Source: Aquamicrobium aerolatum DSM 21857 (GTDB lineage: Bacteria > Pseudomonadota > Alphaproteobacteria > Rhizobiales > Rhizobiaceae). From it: 64,000 nucleotides of DNA. Shown in pieces: positions 30,410-39,407 of this stretch (the first letter of the stretch is position 1; every line of letters starts with the position of its first letter). The stretch lies in NCBI RefSeq assembly GCF_900113935.1, contig NZ_FORF01000007.1, forward strand, positions 117,564 through 181,563, read 5' to 3'. The notes below the pieces were generated by a model. It worked only from the letters and a program-made list of their open reading frames with translations, had not been told where the DNA came from and did no database searches. Position numbers and translations under genes: made by a program.

Positions 30410-31157
30410 GGCCAGCTCCGATATAGGCTTCAACGACCCGCGGGTCTTTGGAGACGGTGGCATAGTCGCCTTCCGCCAGCACCTTGCCGCGCGCCAGCAC
30501 CGTGATGGTGTCGGAGAGCGACGAGACGACAGACAAATTGTGTTCGACCATCAGGATGGTGCGATTGGCGGAAATCCGCTTGATCAGAGCAGCGATGCGG
30601 TCGACGTCCTCATTGCCCATGCCGGCCATCGGCTCGTCGAGAAGCAGCATTTCCGGATCGAGCGCCAGCGTCGTTGCAATTTCCAGCGCACGCTTGCGGC
30701 CATAGGAAAGGTCTGACGCCTCGGTGGACTCAAATTCGGAAAGTCCGACATCTGCCAGAAGGGCGCGGGCGCGGTCGTCGAAGTCGGACAACACCTTTTG
30801 CGAGCGCCAGAAGTCGAACGAGTCGCCGCGCTGTCTCTGCAGCGCGATGCGGACATTTTCCAGCGCCGTCAGATGCGGGAACACCGCCGAGATCTGGAAC
30901 GAACGCACCAGTCCCAGCCGGGCAATATCGGCGGGCGACAGCGCCGTGATGTCCTGCCCCTTATAGGTGATCTTGCCCCTGGTCGGGGGCAGGAACTTCG
31001 TCAGCAGGTTGAAGCAGGTGGTCTTGCCGGCTCCGTTGGGGCCGATCAGCGCATGAATCTGCCCGCGCCGGACCCGAAGGTTCACCCCCTCGACAGCCAG
31101 AAAGCCCCTGAATTCCTTGGTAAGATTATCCGCAGCCAGAATGACGCCGTCATCCAT
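30402..31157 (-). CDS. livG: ABC importer ATPase LivG
   Basis: The second ATPase of the importer, 251 residues. Walker A is [15 protein letters not shown], and the signature is the LivG variant LSYGRKRALEIA with Arg in place of Gln. Walker B is MLLLDEPMAGM. The long insertion between Walker A and signature typical of LivG is present. It overlaps livF downstream. Upstream 218 bases separate it from the livK2 receptor gene, so an internal promoter is possible. Confidence 0.9.
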   Translation of the reverse strand: MDDGVILAADNLTKEFRGFLAVEGVNLRVRRGQIHALIGPNGAGKTTCFNLLTKFLPPTRGKITYKGQDITALSPADIARLGLVRSFQISAVFPHLTALENVRIALQRQRGDSFDFWRSQKVLSDFDDRARALLADVGLSEFESTEASDLSYGRKRALEIATTLALDPEMLLLDEPMAGMGNEDVDRIAALIKRISANRTILMVEHNLSVVSSLSDTITVLARGKVLAEGDYATVSKDPRVVEAYIGAGHG

Positions 31158-31375
31158 TCACAACCTCGCTCACACGCCTTCCGTTTGCCGGTGGCGTTGT
31201 TCTGATGAGCCCCCTCCCAGGGTACTCCACTGCCTGTACCCCTCGTCATGACAAGGTCATGCCAAGCAAAACTTGCACAACGGACGGGCCGAATGCAAGG
31301 GGCGTAGAACTACGATATCGACTAATTCGAGAGTATTCGGCGCCGCTTGCCAAATGTAACGCTGTACAAGATGCA
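31158..31375. other. Intergenic gap between livK2 and livG
   Basis: This 218-base stretch is less GC-rich than its neighbours. I see no open frame with a ribosome site, no tRNA and no clear terminator. It may carry a promoter for livG and the genes after it, or be the scar of a rearrangement. Confidence 0.3.
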
Positions 31376-32581
31376 TCATCCGCCTTTTGCATAGGCACAT
31401 GTACTCTGTGCAAGAGGTTGTGTTGCATCTTCGGCGTTGATCGTCTGGACGATATTGTAATAGTCCCACTCGCTTTTGGACTGGTCCGGTGACTTGACCT
31501 CCACCAGATACATGTCTTTGACGAGGCGGCCATCCGCACGGACGCTGGCGCCGGGCGCGAAGAAGTCGTCGACCGGCATTTCCTTCATCTTCGCAGCGAC
31601 CGTTGCGCCGGCGTCGGTGCCTGCAGCCTCTATCGCGCGCAGATAGTGGAGCACGGAGGAATAGGTTCCTGCCTGCACCATGCCCGGCATGCGTCCGGTC
31701 TTTTCCTGGAAACGCTTCGACCATTCGCGGCTGGCGTCATCGCGATCCCAGTAGAAGGCGGTGGTGGCGAGCAAGCCCTGCGCGGTCTCAAGCCCCAGCG
31801 CATGAATGTCGCTGATGACGATGACGAGGCCTGCCAGATTCTGACCGCCCTGGGCAATGCCGAATTCGCCTGCCTGCTTGATGGCGTTGATCGTGTCGGT
31901 GCCGGCATTGGCGAGGCCGACGATCTCCGCGCCTGATGACTGCGCCTGCAGCAGGTAGGATGAGAAGTCGGGCGAGCCGAGCGGGTGGTTGACGTTCCCG
32001 GCGATGGTGCCGCCGCCTTCCTCGACGACCCGCGTCAATTCAGCCGCCATCTGGTGGCCGAAGGCATAGTCGGCGGTCAGCAGGAACCACGATTTCTTGC
32101 CCTGTTCGAGAACTGCCTTGGCCGTGCCGACCGATTGCGAATAGGTGTCGAAGACCCAGTGGAAGCCGGTCGGCGAACAATCCGAATTGGTCAGTGCGGT
32201 GGTTGCCGGGCCGGTCATCAGCGTGATCTTGCCCTGTTCGCGGCCGATCGTGTTGACCGCAATGGCCACTGCCGAATTGGTCAGGTCGGCGATCGCGTCG
32301 ACGCCATCGACATCGAACCAGCGACGCGCCAGCGCCGAGGCAACGTCTGCCTTGTTCTGGTGGTCTGCCGCAATGATCTCGACCTTCATGCCTTTGCCGG
32401 CCGCGTCGAAATCCTCAACCGCCATGCGGGCGGCTTCGACGGAGGTCAGGCCGCCAAAATCTGCGTAGGTGCCCGTCTGGTCGTTGAGGACGCCGATACG
32501 TACGACGCCGTCACTGAGGTCTTGCGCGCCTGCAAGAGCGGTGGAGGCAAGCAAGGCCGTTAACATGCCAAAACGTCTCAT
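31376..32581 (-). CDS. ABC importer periplasmic receptor, LivK type (second copy)
   Basis: A 401-residue HAAT receptor. The signal peptide ends at about STALAGAQD, and the mature protein begins with VVRIGVLNDQTGTY. It resembles the other receptor at 28424-29623 along its whole length, including the stretches EIIAADHQNKADVAS, LTADYAFGH and EVKSPDQSKSEWDYY, so the two are paralogues. Its C terminus is of lower GC content. The ATG at 32581 has GGGAGGAGAT upstream. It is the first gene of the minus-strand cluster and is divergent from a TetR gene with a palindrome in between, so it is probably controlled by that regulator. Confidence 0.9.
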   Translation of the reverse strand: MRRFGMLTALLASTALAGAQDLSDGVVRIGVLNDQTGTYADFGGLTSVEAARMAVEDFDAAGKGMKVEIIAADHQNKADVASALARRWFDVDGVDAIADLTNSAVAIAVNTIGREQGKITLMTGPATTALTNSDCSPTGFHWVFDTYSQSVGTAKAVLEQGKKSWFLLTADYAFGHQMAAELTRVVEEGGGTIAGNVNHPLGSPDFSSYLLQAQSSGAEIVGLANAGTDTINAIKQAGEFGIAQGGQNLAGLVIVISDIHALGLETAQGLLATTAFYWDRDDASREWSKRFQEKTGRMPGMVQAGTYSSVLHYLRAIEAAGTDAGATVAAKMKEMPVDDFFAPGASVRADGRLVKDMYLVEVKSPDQSKSEWDYYNIVQTINAEDATQPLAQSTCAYAKGG

Positions 32582-32802
32582 GATCTCCTCCCAGAGATGT
32601 CGCTAGGGAAGAAGTACAACAGACAATTTTGGCCTGGTCGACGTCACCTCACGCAAAGCTGTTGTGCGTAAATTGAATGACGGAGCTCATCAGAAGCGCG
32701 GTTGAGCGCTTGCACGCTACCGATAACAAACAAGTGATCGGTATACAATTTCATTTCACGCGATCGCTGTGGCTTGACGCAATTGCAAACGTCGCATTAT
32801 GG

Positions 32803-32833
32803 TTTGGTCAGTTGACCTGATCAGATGACCAAA
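32803..32833. promoter_or_regulatory. Palindrome upstream of the TetR gene, putative operator
   Basis: TTTGGTCA (32803-32810) is mirrored by TGACCAAA (32826-32833), a perfect 8-bp inverted repeat. Inside the left half GGTCA-GT-TGACC is itself a short inverted repeat, and a further TTGGTC follows at 32838-32843. It sits about 40 bases before the TetR start, in the divergent region shared with livK2. This is the arrangement expected for autoregulation and control of the adjacent operon. Confidence 0.6.
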
Positions 32834-32874
32834 TATGTTTGGTCGCGGGATCGGCAATGTGCGCGGGAGGCAGA

Positions 32875-33531
32875 ATGACAACAGCGGCAAACAATGCGAC
32901 GCGGCGTGATGTGCGATCCGACATCATGGATGCTGCTGAACGCGTGTTTGCAACGTTGGGATTCGCCGGAGCCACGACGCGCGCAATCGCCGACGAGGCC
33001 AAGGTCAATCTGGGGCTTATCCACTATCATTTCAGCTCCAAGGAAGCGCTGTTTGAGGAAGTCGTCGCGCGGCGCAGCAAGCAGGTGAACGATTATCGCC
33101 GCTTGCTTCTGGCGCAGGTTCTGGCCGAGCCGGGTGGTCCGACGCTGGAGCGCATTCTGGAAGCGCTGATGCGTCCGACGATCGAGATGAGCAACGAGCA
33201 TGGCGGCGCTGGCCAGAGCTATTCGCGCATCATCGTCCAGATCGCCTCGGGCACCGACGAGCGCTCGATCCAGATGACCGGAGACAATTTCAACGCCATT
33301 GCGCGCGAGTTCATCGACGCATTGGATACACATGTGCCGGGCCTTGGCCGCGAAAACGCGGTCTGGTCCTACATCAATGCCATCTCGCTGGGCCTGCTGA
33401 TGATGACTCGCACCGGGCGCATCACCGAATTGTCGGACGGGCTTTGCGATGAAGGTGACACGGCGGGATCGATTTCCCGCATCGTTCGATATCTCGCGGC
33501 CGGAACCAGATCTCTGGTTTCGACGGCGTGA
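32875..33531 (+). CDS. TetR-family transcriptional regulator
   Basis: A 218-residue one-component repressor. The N-terminal helix-turn-helix is clear: AAERVFATLGFAGATTR followed by AIADEAKVNLGLIHYHF and SSKEALFEEVV, in residues 14-62. The C-terminal ligand domain resembles the group with a TetR_C long helix bundle; the ligand is unknown. The ATG at 32875 with GGGAGG four bases upstream is preferred over an in-frame TTG at 32839. The gene lies between the liv cluster and the TRAP/BKACE operon, so it is the best candidate to sense the substrate or a CoA intermediate of that pathway. Confidence 0.88.
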   Translation: MTTAANNATRRDVRSDIMDAAERVFATLGFAGATTRAIADEAKVNLGLIHYHFSSKEALFEEVVARRSKQVNDYRRLLLAQVLAEPGGPTLERILEALMRPTIEMSNEHGGAGQSYSRIIVQIASGTDERSIQMTGDNFNAIAREFIDALDTHVPGLGRENAVWSYINAISLGLLMMTRTGRITELSDGLCDEGDTAGSISRIVRYLAAGTRSLVSTA

Positions 33532-33589
33532 CAGGATCGGCGACACAATCGCCGAATTTCAACAAAGGCAAGGTATCCGGGAGGTTACT

Positions 33590-34654
33590 ATGAAATTCAG
33601 AATGCCTATGACTGCTATTGCCGCCGCGCTGGCGGCTTCCGTCGCCATGCCGGCCGCAGCTGCCGAGATCAACGCGACGGTGGTGAACGGCCATCCGCCG
33701 GTGTTCCTGTGGGTGAAGCACCTCACCGAGACCTTCATTCCGACGGTCAACAAGGAACTGGAAGGCACCGACTACAGCTTCAAGTGGACCGAAGCCTATG
33801 GTGGTACGCTGGCGGCTGTCGGTGGCGAGCTTGAAGCCATCGAGGACGGCCTTGCTGAAATCGGCGCGGTCCCGACCGTGTTCGAGCCAACTGCACTGCC
33901 GCTGCAGAACGTGTCCTACTTCACCCCGTTCGGCACACCCGATGCGCAGATCGTCATCGACGCTGTCGACAAGCTGCACCAGGATATCCCCGGCATGATC
34001 GGATCCTGGGAAAAGTACAACGCCGAATATCTTGGCGGCGGCTTCGCCCTCGACAATTACGTGCTGATGACCAATTTCCCGGTCGAGTCGATGGATGATC
34101 TCAAGGGTCACAAGATCGGCGCTCCGGGCGCAGCGGTGAACTGGGTCGAAGGCACGGGCGCAGTCGGCGTCGCCGGCAACCTGACCACCTATTACAACGA
34201 CATCCAGACCGGCGTGTTCGACGGCACCATCGTGTTCCCGACCGCTGCCGCCCCTGCAAAGCTGCAGGAAGTCGCCAAGCATATCCTCGTCACCGACTTC
34301 GGTGCGCAATATGCTGGTACGCTGGTTGCCAACAAGGAATGGTACGACGACCAGCCGGAAGTCGTGCAGAACGCGCTGCGCACGGCCGCTGCTGCCTACA
34401 CCAAGGCTTACATCGCCGAGCAGACCCAGCGCGTCGAAGCTGCGCTGAAGCAGATGGAAGATGGTGGTGCCATCATCACCAAGCTCAGCGATGAAAATCG
34501 TGCCAAGTGGGCAGCCGCCCTGCCGCAGATTGCCGATGCATGGGCCAAGAACGCCGACGAGCAGGGTCTTCCCGGCTCGGAAGTGCTTGATGCCTATATC
34601 GGTCAGCTCAAGGACGCAGGCGTTTCGCTCGGTCGCGACTGGACCCAGCGCTAA
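33590..34654 (+). CDS. dctP: TRAP transporter periplasmic receptor DctP
   Basis: A 354-residue TRAP-type solute receptor of the DctP/TeaA group. A signal peptide ends at about PAAAAEI (residue 24). The mature protein carries the family motif region NGHPPVFLWVKHLTETFIP at its start, and in the middle the segment ending DNYVLMTNFPV followed by DDLKGHKIGAPG. TRAP receptors bind organic acids through an Arg; the ligand is probably a carboxylate but not identified. The ATG at 33590 follows GGGAGG. A strong hairpin separates it from dctQ. Confidence 0.92.
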   Translation: MKFRMPMTAIAAALAASVAMPAAAAEINATVVNGHPPVFLWVKHLTETFIPTVNKELEGTDYSFKWTEAYGGTLAAVGGELEAIEDGLAEIGAVPTVFEPTALPLQNVSYFTPFGTPDAQIVIDAVDKLHQDIPGMIGSWEKYNAEYLGGGFALDNYVLMTNFPVESMDDLKGHKIGAPGAAVNWVEGTGAVGVAGNLTTYYNDIQTGVFDGTIVFPTAAAPAKLQEVAKHILVTDFGAQYAGTLVANKEWYDDQPEVVQNALRTAAAAYTKAYIAEQTQRVEAALKQMEDGGAIITKLSDENRAKWAAALPQIADAWAKNADEQGLPGSEVLDAYIGQLKDAGVSLGRDWTQR

Positions 34655-34662
34655 TCGACATC

Positions 34663-34688
34663 GGCTGCGGGGGAAAGCTCCCGCAGCC
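34663..34688 (+). terminator. Hairpin between dctP and dctQ
   Basis: GGCTGCGGG (34663-34671) and CCCGCAGCC (34680-34688) form a 9-bp perfect stem with an eight-base loop, starting nine bases after the dctP stop, and CTCCTTCTTTC follows. It probably stops part of the transcripts or protects the dctP message, giving excess receptor over membrane subunits. Confidence 0.6.
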
Positions 34689-34717
34689 GCTCCTTCTTTC
34701 AATCAGGAAGAAAAATC

Positions 34718-35287
34718 GTGGCCACCACACCGGAAACCCCGACCGGAATACGCAGCTTTGACCTTGTCTTCAGGTTCGTCGATCGCGTCACGGCCGCGAT
34801 GAGCATGATCGGCACTGCTGCCATCCTGTTCATCATGTGCCTCATCGTCGCCGACGTCGTCGGTCGCGCCTTCTTCAGCCATCCGCTGCCAGGGGTTCCC
34901 GAGATTGTCTCGATGCTGATCCTCGGCATCGTCTTTCTCCAGATCGCCAACACATTGTTGCGTGGTCGTCTGACGCGCGCCGATGGTTTTCTCATGCTTG
35001 TGCGTTCGAAGTCGCCGCGCCTGGAAGGTGCTCTGGATGCTTTGATGCATCTGTGCGGTGTCGGCCTTGTCGGCGTGCTTGTCTATGCATTCTATCCGCT
35101 GGCTGTCCGCAGCTATGGCCGCAACGAGATGGTCGGCACTGTCGGTCAGTTTCTGGCTCCCATCTGGCCGACCTATTTCGTCGTGTTGCTGGGTGCCATC
35201 ATGCTGTGCCTCGCCTTCCTGCTGCGCGCGATGCAAATTTTCATTCTGACCTTCGGCAATGAAGCTGCCGGGGAGGAAACCCGATGA
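34718..35287 (+). CDS. dctQ: TRAP transporter small permease DctQ
   Basis: The four-helix small membrane subunit of a TRAP importer, 189 residues. Typical features are the N-terminal helix with MIGTAAILFIMCLIVADVVGR and the short EIVSMLIL segment. The start is GTG at 34718 behind AGGAAG. Its TGA overlaps the ATG of dctM (ATGA), so both subunits are probably made in equal amounts. It works with DctM, using the Na+ gradient to take up the DctP ligand. Confidence 0.9.
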   Translation: MATTPETPTGIRSFDLVFRFVDRVTAAMSMIGTAAILFIMCLIVADVVGRAFFSHPLPGVPEIVSMLILGIVFLQIANTLLRGRLTRADGFLMLVRSKSPRLEGALDALMHLCGVGLVGVLVYAFYPLAVRSYGRNEMVGTVGQFLAPIWPTYFVVLLGAIMLCLAFLLRAMQIFILTFGNEAAGEETR

Positions 35288-36600
35288 GCGGTTTTGAAAT
35301 CGGCCTGTGGTCGCTCGGTGCGATCCTGTTCCTCATCTACACCGGCATGCACGTCGCGATTGCGCTGGCGCTGGTCTCGTTCTTCGGCATCTGGATCCTG
35401 CGCGACAATCCGGAACAGGCGGCCCGCATCCTGTCGCTGGCGGCTCGCGAGAGCATTTCCAGCTATCTGTTCGGCGTCGTCCCGCTATTCGTGCTGATGG
35501 GACTTGTCGTCAGTCGCGCCAATATCGGCCGTGATACCTTCGACGTCGCAACGCGGTTCCTTGGCAAGCTGCGCGGCGGCCTCGGCATCTCCACCGTTGG
35601 CGCCAACGCCATCTTTGCCTCGATCACCGGCATCTCGATTGCCTCTGCCGCCGTCTTCACCAAGATCGCGGTTCCCGAGATGATGCGTGCCGGCCATACC
35701 GCCAAGTTCTCCACCGGCGTCGTTGTCGGCTCATCGATCCTTGGTATGCTCCTGCCACCAAGCCTTCTGATGATCCTTTACGGCATTCTTGCCGAGCAGT
35801 CGGTTGGCGCGCTGTTCATTGCCGGCATCGGGCCGGGCATCCTCGTCACAGTCGTCTTCTGTGTCGGCATCTGGCTGATGGTGAAATATTGGCCCGGCTT
35901 CACCGGGGTTGCCACCACGCCGGATGTCTATGACACCAAGGGCCTCGCCGCCGTGCGGGAAGTCTTCAGTAAGCTCGCGCCGATCGTGGTGCTGGTCGGA
36001 CTGGTGCTTGGCGGGCTTTATGGCGGCATCTTCACCCCCACTGAAGCCGGTGCCGTCGGCGCGCTCGGTGCGATCGTCATCGCTTTCGTCAAGCGCCGCC
36101 TGACGCCGAAGGTGCTCTGGCAGGTGACCATCGAGACCGGTCACATCACCGCGTCGGTCTGCTTCCTCATCATCGCCGCGACGATGTACAGCCGCATGCT
36201 GGCGCTGACCGGCCTGCCGACCTTCCTCACCGGCTGGATCGTTGGCATGGAGGTCGGCGTTTACGGCTTCCTGCTGTTCTACATCGCTGTGCTGGTCCTG
36301 CTCGGCACCATTCTGGATTCGTCGTCGATCCTGCTGATCACCGTCCCGCTCGCTTTGCCGGTGGCACAATCGCTTGGCATCGACCTGATCTGGTTTGGCA
36401 TGATCACCATTCTCGCGGTCGAGATCGGTCTGCTGACACCACCGATGGGACTCTCCGTCTTCGTGGTGAAAGGATCGTTGGACGATCCGAATGTTCCGCT
36501 CAGGGACGTCTTCGTTGGCGCGGCGCCCTTTGCCGTGTTGATGTTGTTCGCCCTGTTCCTCATCGTGCTCTTCCCGAGCATCACTCTTGGCCTCCTGTAA
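35284..36600 (+). CDS. dctM: TRAP transporter large permease DctM
   Basis: The large membrane subunit of the TRAP importer, 438 residues with about twelve helices and two elevator-type re-entrant repeats. Family stretches include GVVPLFVLMGLVVSRANI near residue 65, FASITGISIASAAVFTKIAVPEM, and GMLLPPSLLMILYGIL. It carries out Na+-driven uptake together with DctP and DctQ. Eleven bases separate it from the cyclase gene, so transport and catabolism genes are in one transcript. Confidence 0.92.
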   Translation: MSGFEIGLWSLGAILFLIYTGMHVAIALALVSFFGIWILRDNPEQAARILSLAARESISSYLFGVVPLFVLMGLVVSRANIGRDTFDVATRFLGKLRGGLGISTVGANAIFASITGISIASAAVFTKIAVPEMMRAGHTAKFSTGVVVGSSILGMLLPPSLLMILYGILAEQSVGALFIAGIGPGILVTVVFCVGIWLMVKYWPGFTGVATTPDVYDTKGLAAVREVFSKLAPIVVLVGLVLGGLYGGIFTPTEAGAVGALGAIVIAFVKRRLTPKVLWQVTIETGHITASVCFLIIAATMYSRMLALTGLPTFLTGWIVGMEVGVYGFLLFYIAVLVLLGTILDSSSILLITVPLALPVAQSLGIDLIWFGMITILAVEIGLLTPPMGLSVFVVKGSLDDPNVPLRDVFVGAAPFAVLMLFALFLIVLFPSITLGLL

Positions 36601-36611
36601 GGAAAGACCGC

Positions 36612-37388
36612 ATGGCTCGTCGCATTGTCGATATTTCCACGACCCTCAAGGCTGGGATCGCGTCCGATCCCAAGGGAACCGAACCGCAGATCACCTATAT
36701 CGATCACCAGCAATCCGTCGGTCAGCTCACCGGATTCTTTCCGGGCCTGACCAAGGAGCAATTGCCTGCGGGCGAGGGCTGGGCAGTCGAGCAGCTCGTT
36801 GTCTCGACCCATAACGGCACCCATCTGGACGCGCCCTACCATTTCCACTCGACGATGGATGGCGGCAAGCGCGCTTTGACCATCGACGAAGTGCCGCTGG
36901 AATGGTGCTTCGGCCCCGGCGTCAAGCTCGACTTCCGCCATCTGCCGGACGGCCATGTCGTCTCCGCCGAAGAGGTCGAGGCTGAACTCGCGCGCATCGG
37001 CCACGAGATCCAGCCCGGCGACATCGTCGTGGTCAACACCTCGGCTGGCGCGAAATATGGCCAGGACGACTACCTCGCCTCCGGCTGCGGTATGGGCCGC
37101 GAAGCCACGCTCTACCTGACCAGCCGTGGCGTGCGCGTCACCGGCACGGATGCGTGGAGCTGGGATGCGCCATTCATCCATACCGCAAAGCGTTACGGCG
37201 AAACCAACGACGCGTCGCTGATCTGGGAAGGTCATCGCGCCGGCATGGAGATCGGCTACTGCCACATCGAGAAGCTGGGCAATCTCGATCAGCTGCCGGC
37301 CACCGGCTACATGATCGCCTGCTTCCCGTTCAAGATCGAGAAGGCTTCGGCGGGCTTCACCCGCGCCGTCGCGATCTTCGAAGAGTAA
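36612..37388 (+). CDS. Cyclase-family metal-dependent hydrolase (kynurenine formamidase-like fold)
   Basis: A 258-residue protein of the Cyclase (PF04199) family. It shows the diagnostic metal motif HNGTHLDAPYHF (HxGTHxDxPxHF) near residue 62, and a later His and Glu in GHRAGMEIGYCHIEKL. Members hydrolyse N-formylkynurenine, isatin or other amides and lactones, usually with Zn or Mn. The substrate here is not predictable. Between a TRAP importer and a lactonase-like gene it probably opens a ring or amide early in breakdown of the imported acid. No kynureninase gene is adjacent, which argues against tryptophan degradation. Confidence 0.85.
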   Translation: MARRIVDISTTLKAGIASDPKGTEPQITYIDHQQSVGQLTGFFPGLTKEQLPAGEGWAVEQLVVSTHNGTHLDAPYHFHSTMDGGKRALTIDEVPLEWCFGPGVKLDFRHLPDGHVVSAEEVEAELARIGHEIQPGDIVVVNTSAGAKYGQDDYLASGCGMGREATLYLTSRGVRVTGTDAWSWDAPFIHTAKRYGETNDASLIWEGHRAGMEIGYCHIEKLGNLDQLPATGYMIACFPFKIEKASAGFTRAVAIFEE

Positions 37389-37411
37389 TGACTACAGGGA
37401 GGACACCTACA

Positions 37412-38437
37412 TTGTCATCGAAAGGACCGAACCCGCTCATCGGCTGGCAGGTCGACCGCGCGCAGATCAGGACCATCGGCACTGATTTGCAGCGGCCGGA
37501 ATGCATCCTGGCCGAGCGCGACGGCACGCTGTGGGCGGCTGACGCGCGCGGCGGCGTGATGATGATCGCGCCGGATGGCTCGCAACAGCTGATCACCCAG
37601 TCGGTCAGCGGTCATTTCGACCTGTCCGGCGATCAGGCGCAAAGCCTTCTGACCGGTACGCTTCCGAACGGCCTCGCCTTTGCCGAAAACGGCGACATCC
37701 TGATTTCGAACTTCGGCACCGACTTGCTCGAAATCATGAGCCGCGACGGCCAGACGCGCACGCTCTACGACACCATCGACGGCAAGCCGATGGGCAAGGT
37801 CAATTTCGTCCTGCGCGATTCCAAGAACCGCATCTGGATCACCGTCTCGACCATGGTCAATCCGTGGAATGAGGCGATCCGCACCGGGCTCACCGATGGC
37901 TATGTCGCGCTGGTCGACGAGAACGGTATCCGCATCGTGGGCGATGGCTTTGCCTTCACCAACGAGATCCGTCTCGATGCCAATGAAGAGTGGCTGTACG
38001 TCGCCGAAACCTGCGCCAAGCGCGTGACGCGCCTGCGGGTGCAGCCCGATGGCTCGCTGACCGACCGCGAGGTCTACGGACCTTCGAGCCTCGGTGACGG
38101 GTTGATCGACGGCTTTGCCTTCGACGCCTATGGCAACCTCTGGTGCACGATGATCTTTGCCGACCGTCTTGTGGCGATCACGCCTGAGGGCGATGCGTTG
38201 ACGCTGCTCGATGATGGCGATCCGGCGCTGACGGCGGCATTCGAAGCAGAGTTCGCCACCGGCGAGCCGATGCGCTTCGAAACGCTGGCGGCCTCGGGCG
38301 GCAAGATTGCGCCCTGGCTGGCCAGTGTCACCTTCGGTGGCCCCGACCTGCAAACCGTCTATCTCGGTAGCCTGAAGGGCAACACGATTCCCTATTTCCG
38401 TTCGCCAGTGGCAGGCTTGCCAATGGTTCATTGGTAA
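37412..38437 (+). CDS. SMP-30/gluconolactonase-family protein
   Basis: A six-bladed beta-propeller hydrolase (341 residues) related to SMP-30 and gluconolactonases, which open lactone rings with a divalent metal. Metal and substrate positions are suggested by Glu in RPECILAERDG, Asn in TLPNGLAF, Asn in FTNEIRLD and Asp in LGDGLIDGF. I took TTG at 37412 because GGGAGGA lies eight bases upstream. An ATG at 37388 overlapping the cyclase stop (TAATG) is the alternative. No signal peptide is seen. It is cotranscribed with the cyclase and BKACE genes. Confidence 0.85.
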   Translation: MSSKGPNPLIGWQVDRAQIRTIGTDLQRPECILAERDGTLWAADARGGVMMIAPDGSQQLITQSVSGHFDLSGDQAQSLLTGTLPNGLAFAENGDILISNFGTDLLEIMSRDGQTRTLYDTIDGKPMGKVNFVLRDSKNRIWITVSTMVNPWNEAIRTGLTDGYVALVDENGIRIVGDGFAFTNEIRLDANEEWLYVAETCAKRVTRLRVQPDGSLTDREVYGPSSLGDGLIDGFAFDAYGNLWCTMIFADRLVAITPEGDALTLLDDGDPALTAAFEAEFATGEPMRFETLAASGGKIAPWLASVTFGGPDLQTVYLGSLKGNTIPYFRSPVAGLPMVHW

Positions 38438-38475
38438 GCAACCGCTAACACAAGTAGAATTCAAGGAGATACCAA

Positions 38476-39405
38476 ATGGCTAAACGCAAGGTCATCATTA
38501 CCTGCGCCATCACCGGCTCGATCCACACGCCGTCGATGTCGCCGCATCTGCCGATCACGGCAGAGCAGATCGCCGACCACGCCATTGCGGCGTCGGAAGC
38601 CGGCGCTGCCGTCGTCCACCTGCACGCCCGCGATCCGCAGGACGGCCGCCCGGTGCAGACCGTCGAGGCCTACGAGCCGTTCCTGAAGGTGATCAAGCAG
38701 CGCTCCGGCGCCATCGTCAACATCACCACCGGCGGCGCGCCGACCATGCCGATCGAGGAGCGCGTCGGCCCCGCTGCGCACTTCCAGCCTGAAATCGCCT
38801 CGCTCAACATGGGCACGATGAATTTCGGCCTCTACCCGATGCTGGCCCGTTTCAAGGAGTTCAAGTACGACTGGGAGCGCCAGTATCTTGAAGCCTCGAA
38901 GGCCGGCGTGTTCAAGAACACCTTTGCCGACATCGAGTACATCCTGACCAAGTGCGCCGAGAGCGGCACCCGCTTCGAGATCGAGTGCTACGACATCGGC
39001 CATCTCTACACGCTGGCCCACTTCGTCGATCGCGGCATCGTCAAGCCACCATTCTTCGTTCAGTCGGTGTTCGGTCTGCTCGGCGGGATCGGCGGTCATC
39101 CGGAAGACGTGATGCACATGAAGCGCACCGCTGACCGCCTGTTCGGCGACCAGTATCACTGGTCGGTTCTGGGTGCAGGCCGCAACCAGATGCAGATCGC
39201 TGCGATGTCGGCTTCGATGGGCGGCAACGTGCGCGTCGGCCTGGAAGACTCGCTGTGGATCGGTGCCGGTCAGCTGGCAGAAAACAATGCCCAGCAGGTC
39301 ACCAAGGTGCGCCAGATCATCGAAGGCCTCGGCCTCGAGATCGCAACGCCGGACGACGCACGCGAGATCCTGCAGCTCAAGGGCGGCGACCGCGTCAATT
39401 TCTAA
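38476..39405 (+). CDS. Beta-keto acid cleavage enzyme (BKACE, DUF849)
   Basis: A 309-residue TIM-barrel enzyme of the family founded by 3-keto-5-aminohexanoate cleavage enzyme (Kce). Members condense a beta-keto acid with acetyl-CoA and release acetoacetate plus a new CoA ester. Zn ligands of the family are visible as the two His of AVVHLHARDPQDGRP near residue 45 and the Glu of VRVGLEDSLW near residue 256. AAGSEAG-type active-site loops are conserved. The specific beta-keto acid cannot be read from sequence. A clear AAGGAGAT precedes the ATG. In the operon it would be the step bringing the carbon chain to CoA thioesters. Confidence 0.92.
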   Translation: MAKRKVIITCAITGSIHTPSMSPHLPITAEQIADHAIAASEAGAAVVHLHARDPQDGRPVQTVEAYEPFLKVIKQRSGAIVNITTGGAPTMPIEERVGPAAHFQPEIASLNMGTMNFGLYPMLARFKEFKYDWERQYLEASKAGVFKNTFADIEYILTKCAESGTRFEIECYDIGHLYTLAHFVDRGIVKPPFFVQSVFGLLGGIGGHPEDVMHMKRTADRLFGDQYHWSVLGAGRNQMQIAAMSASMGGNVRVGLEDSLWIGAGQLAENNAQQVTKVRQIIEGLGLEIATPDDAREILQLKGGDRVNF

Positions 39406-39407
39406 AG

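Noticed and set aside
36612..37388. Cyclase-family gene as kynurenine formamidase of tryptophan breakdown
   Set aside because: No kynureninase or tryptophan dioxygenase lies nearby, and the TRAP/BKACE setting suggests another substrate.
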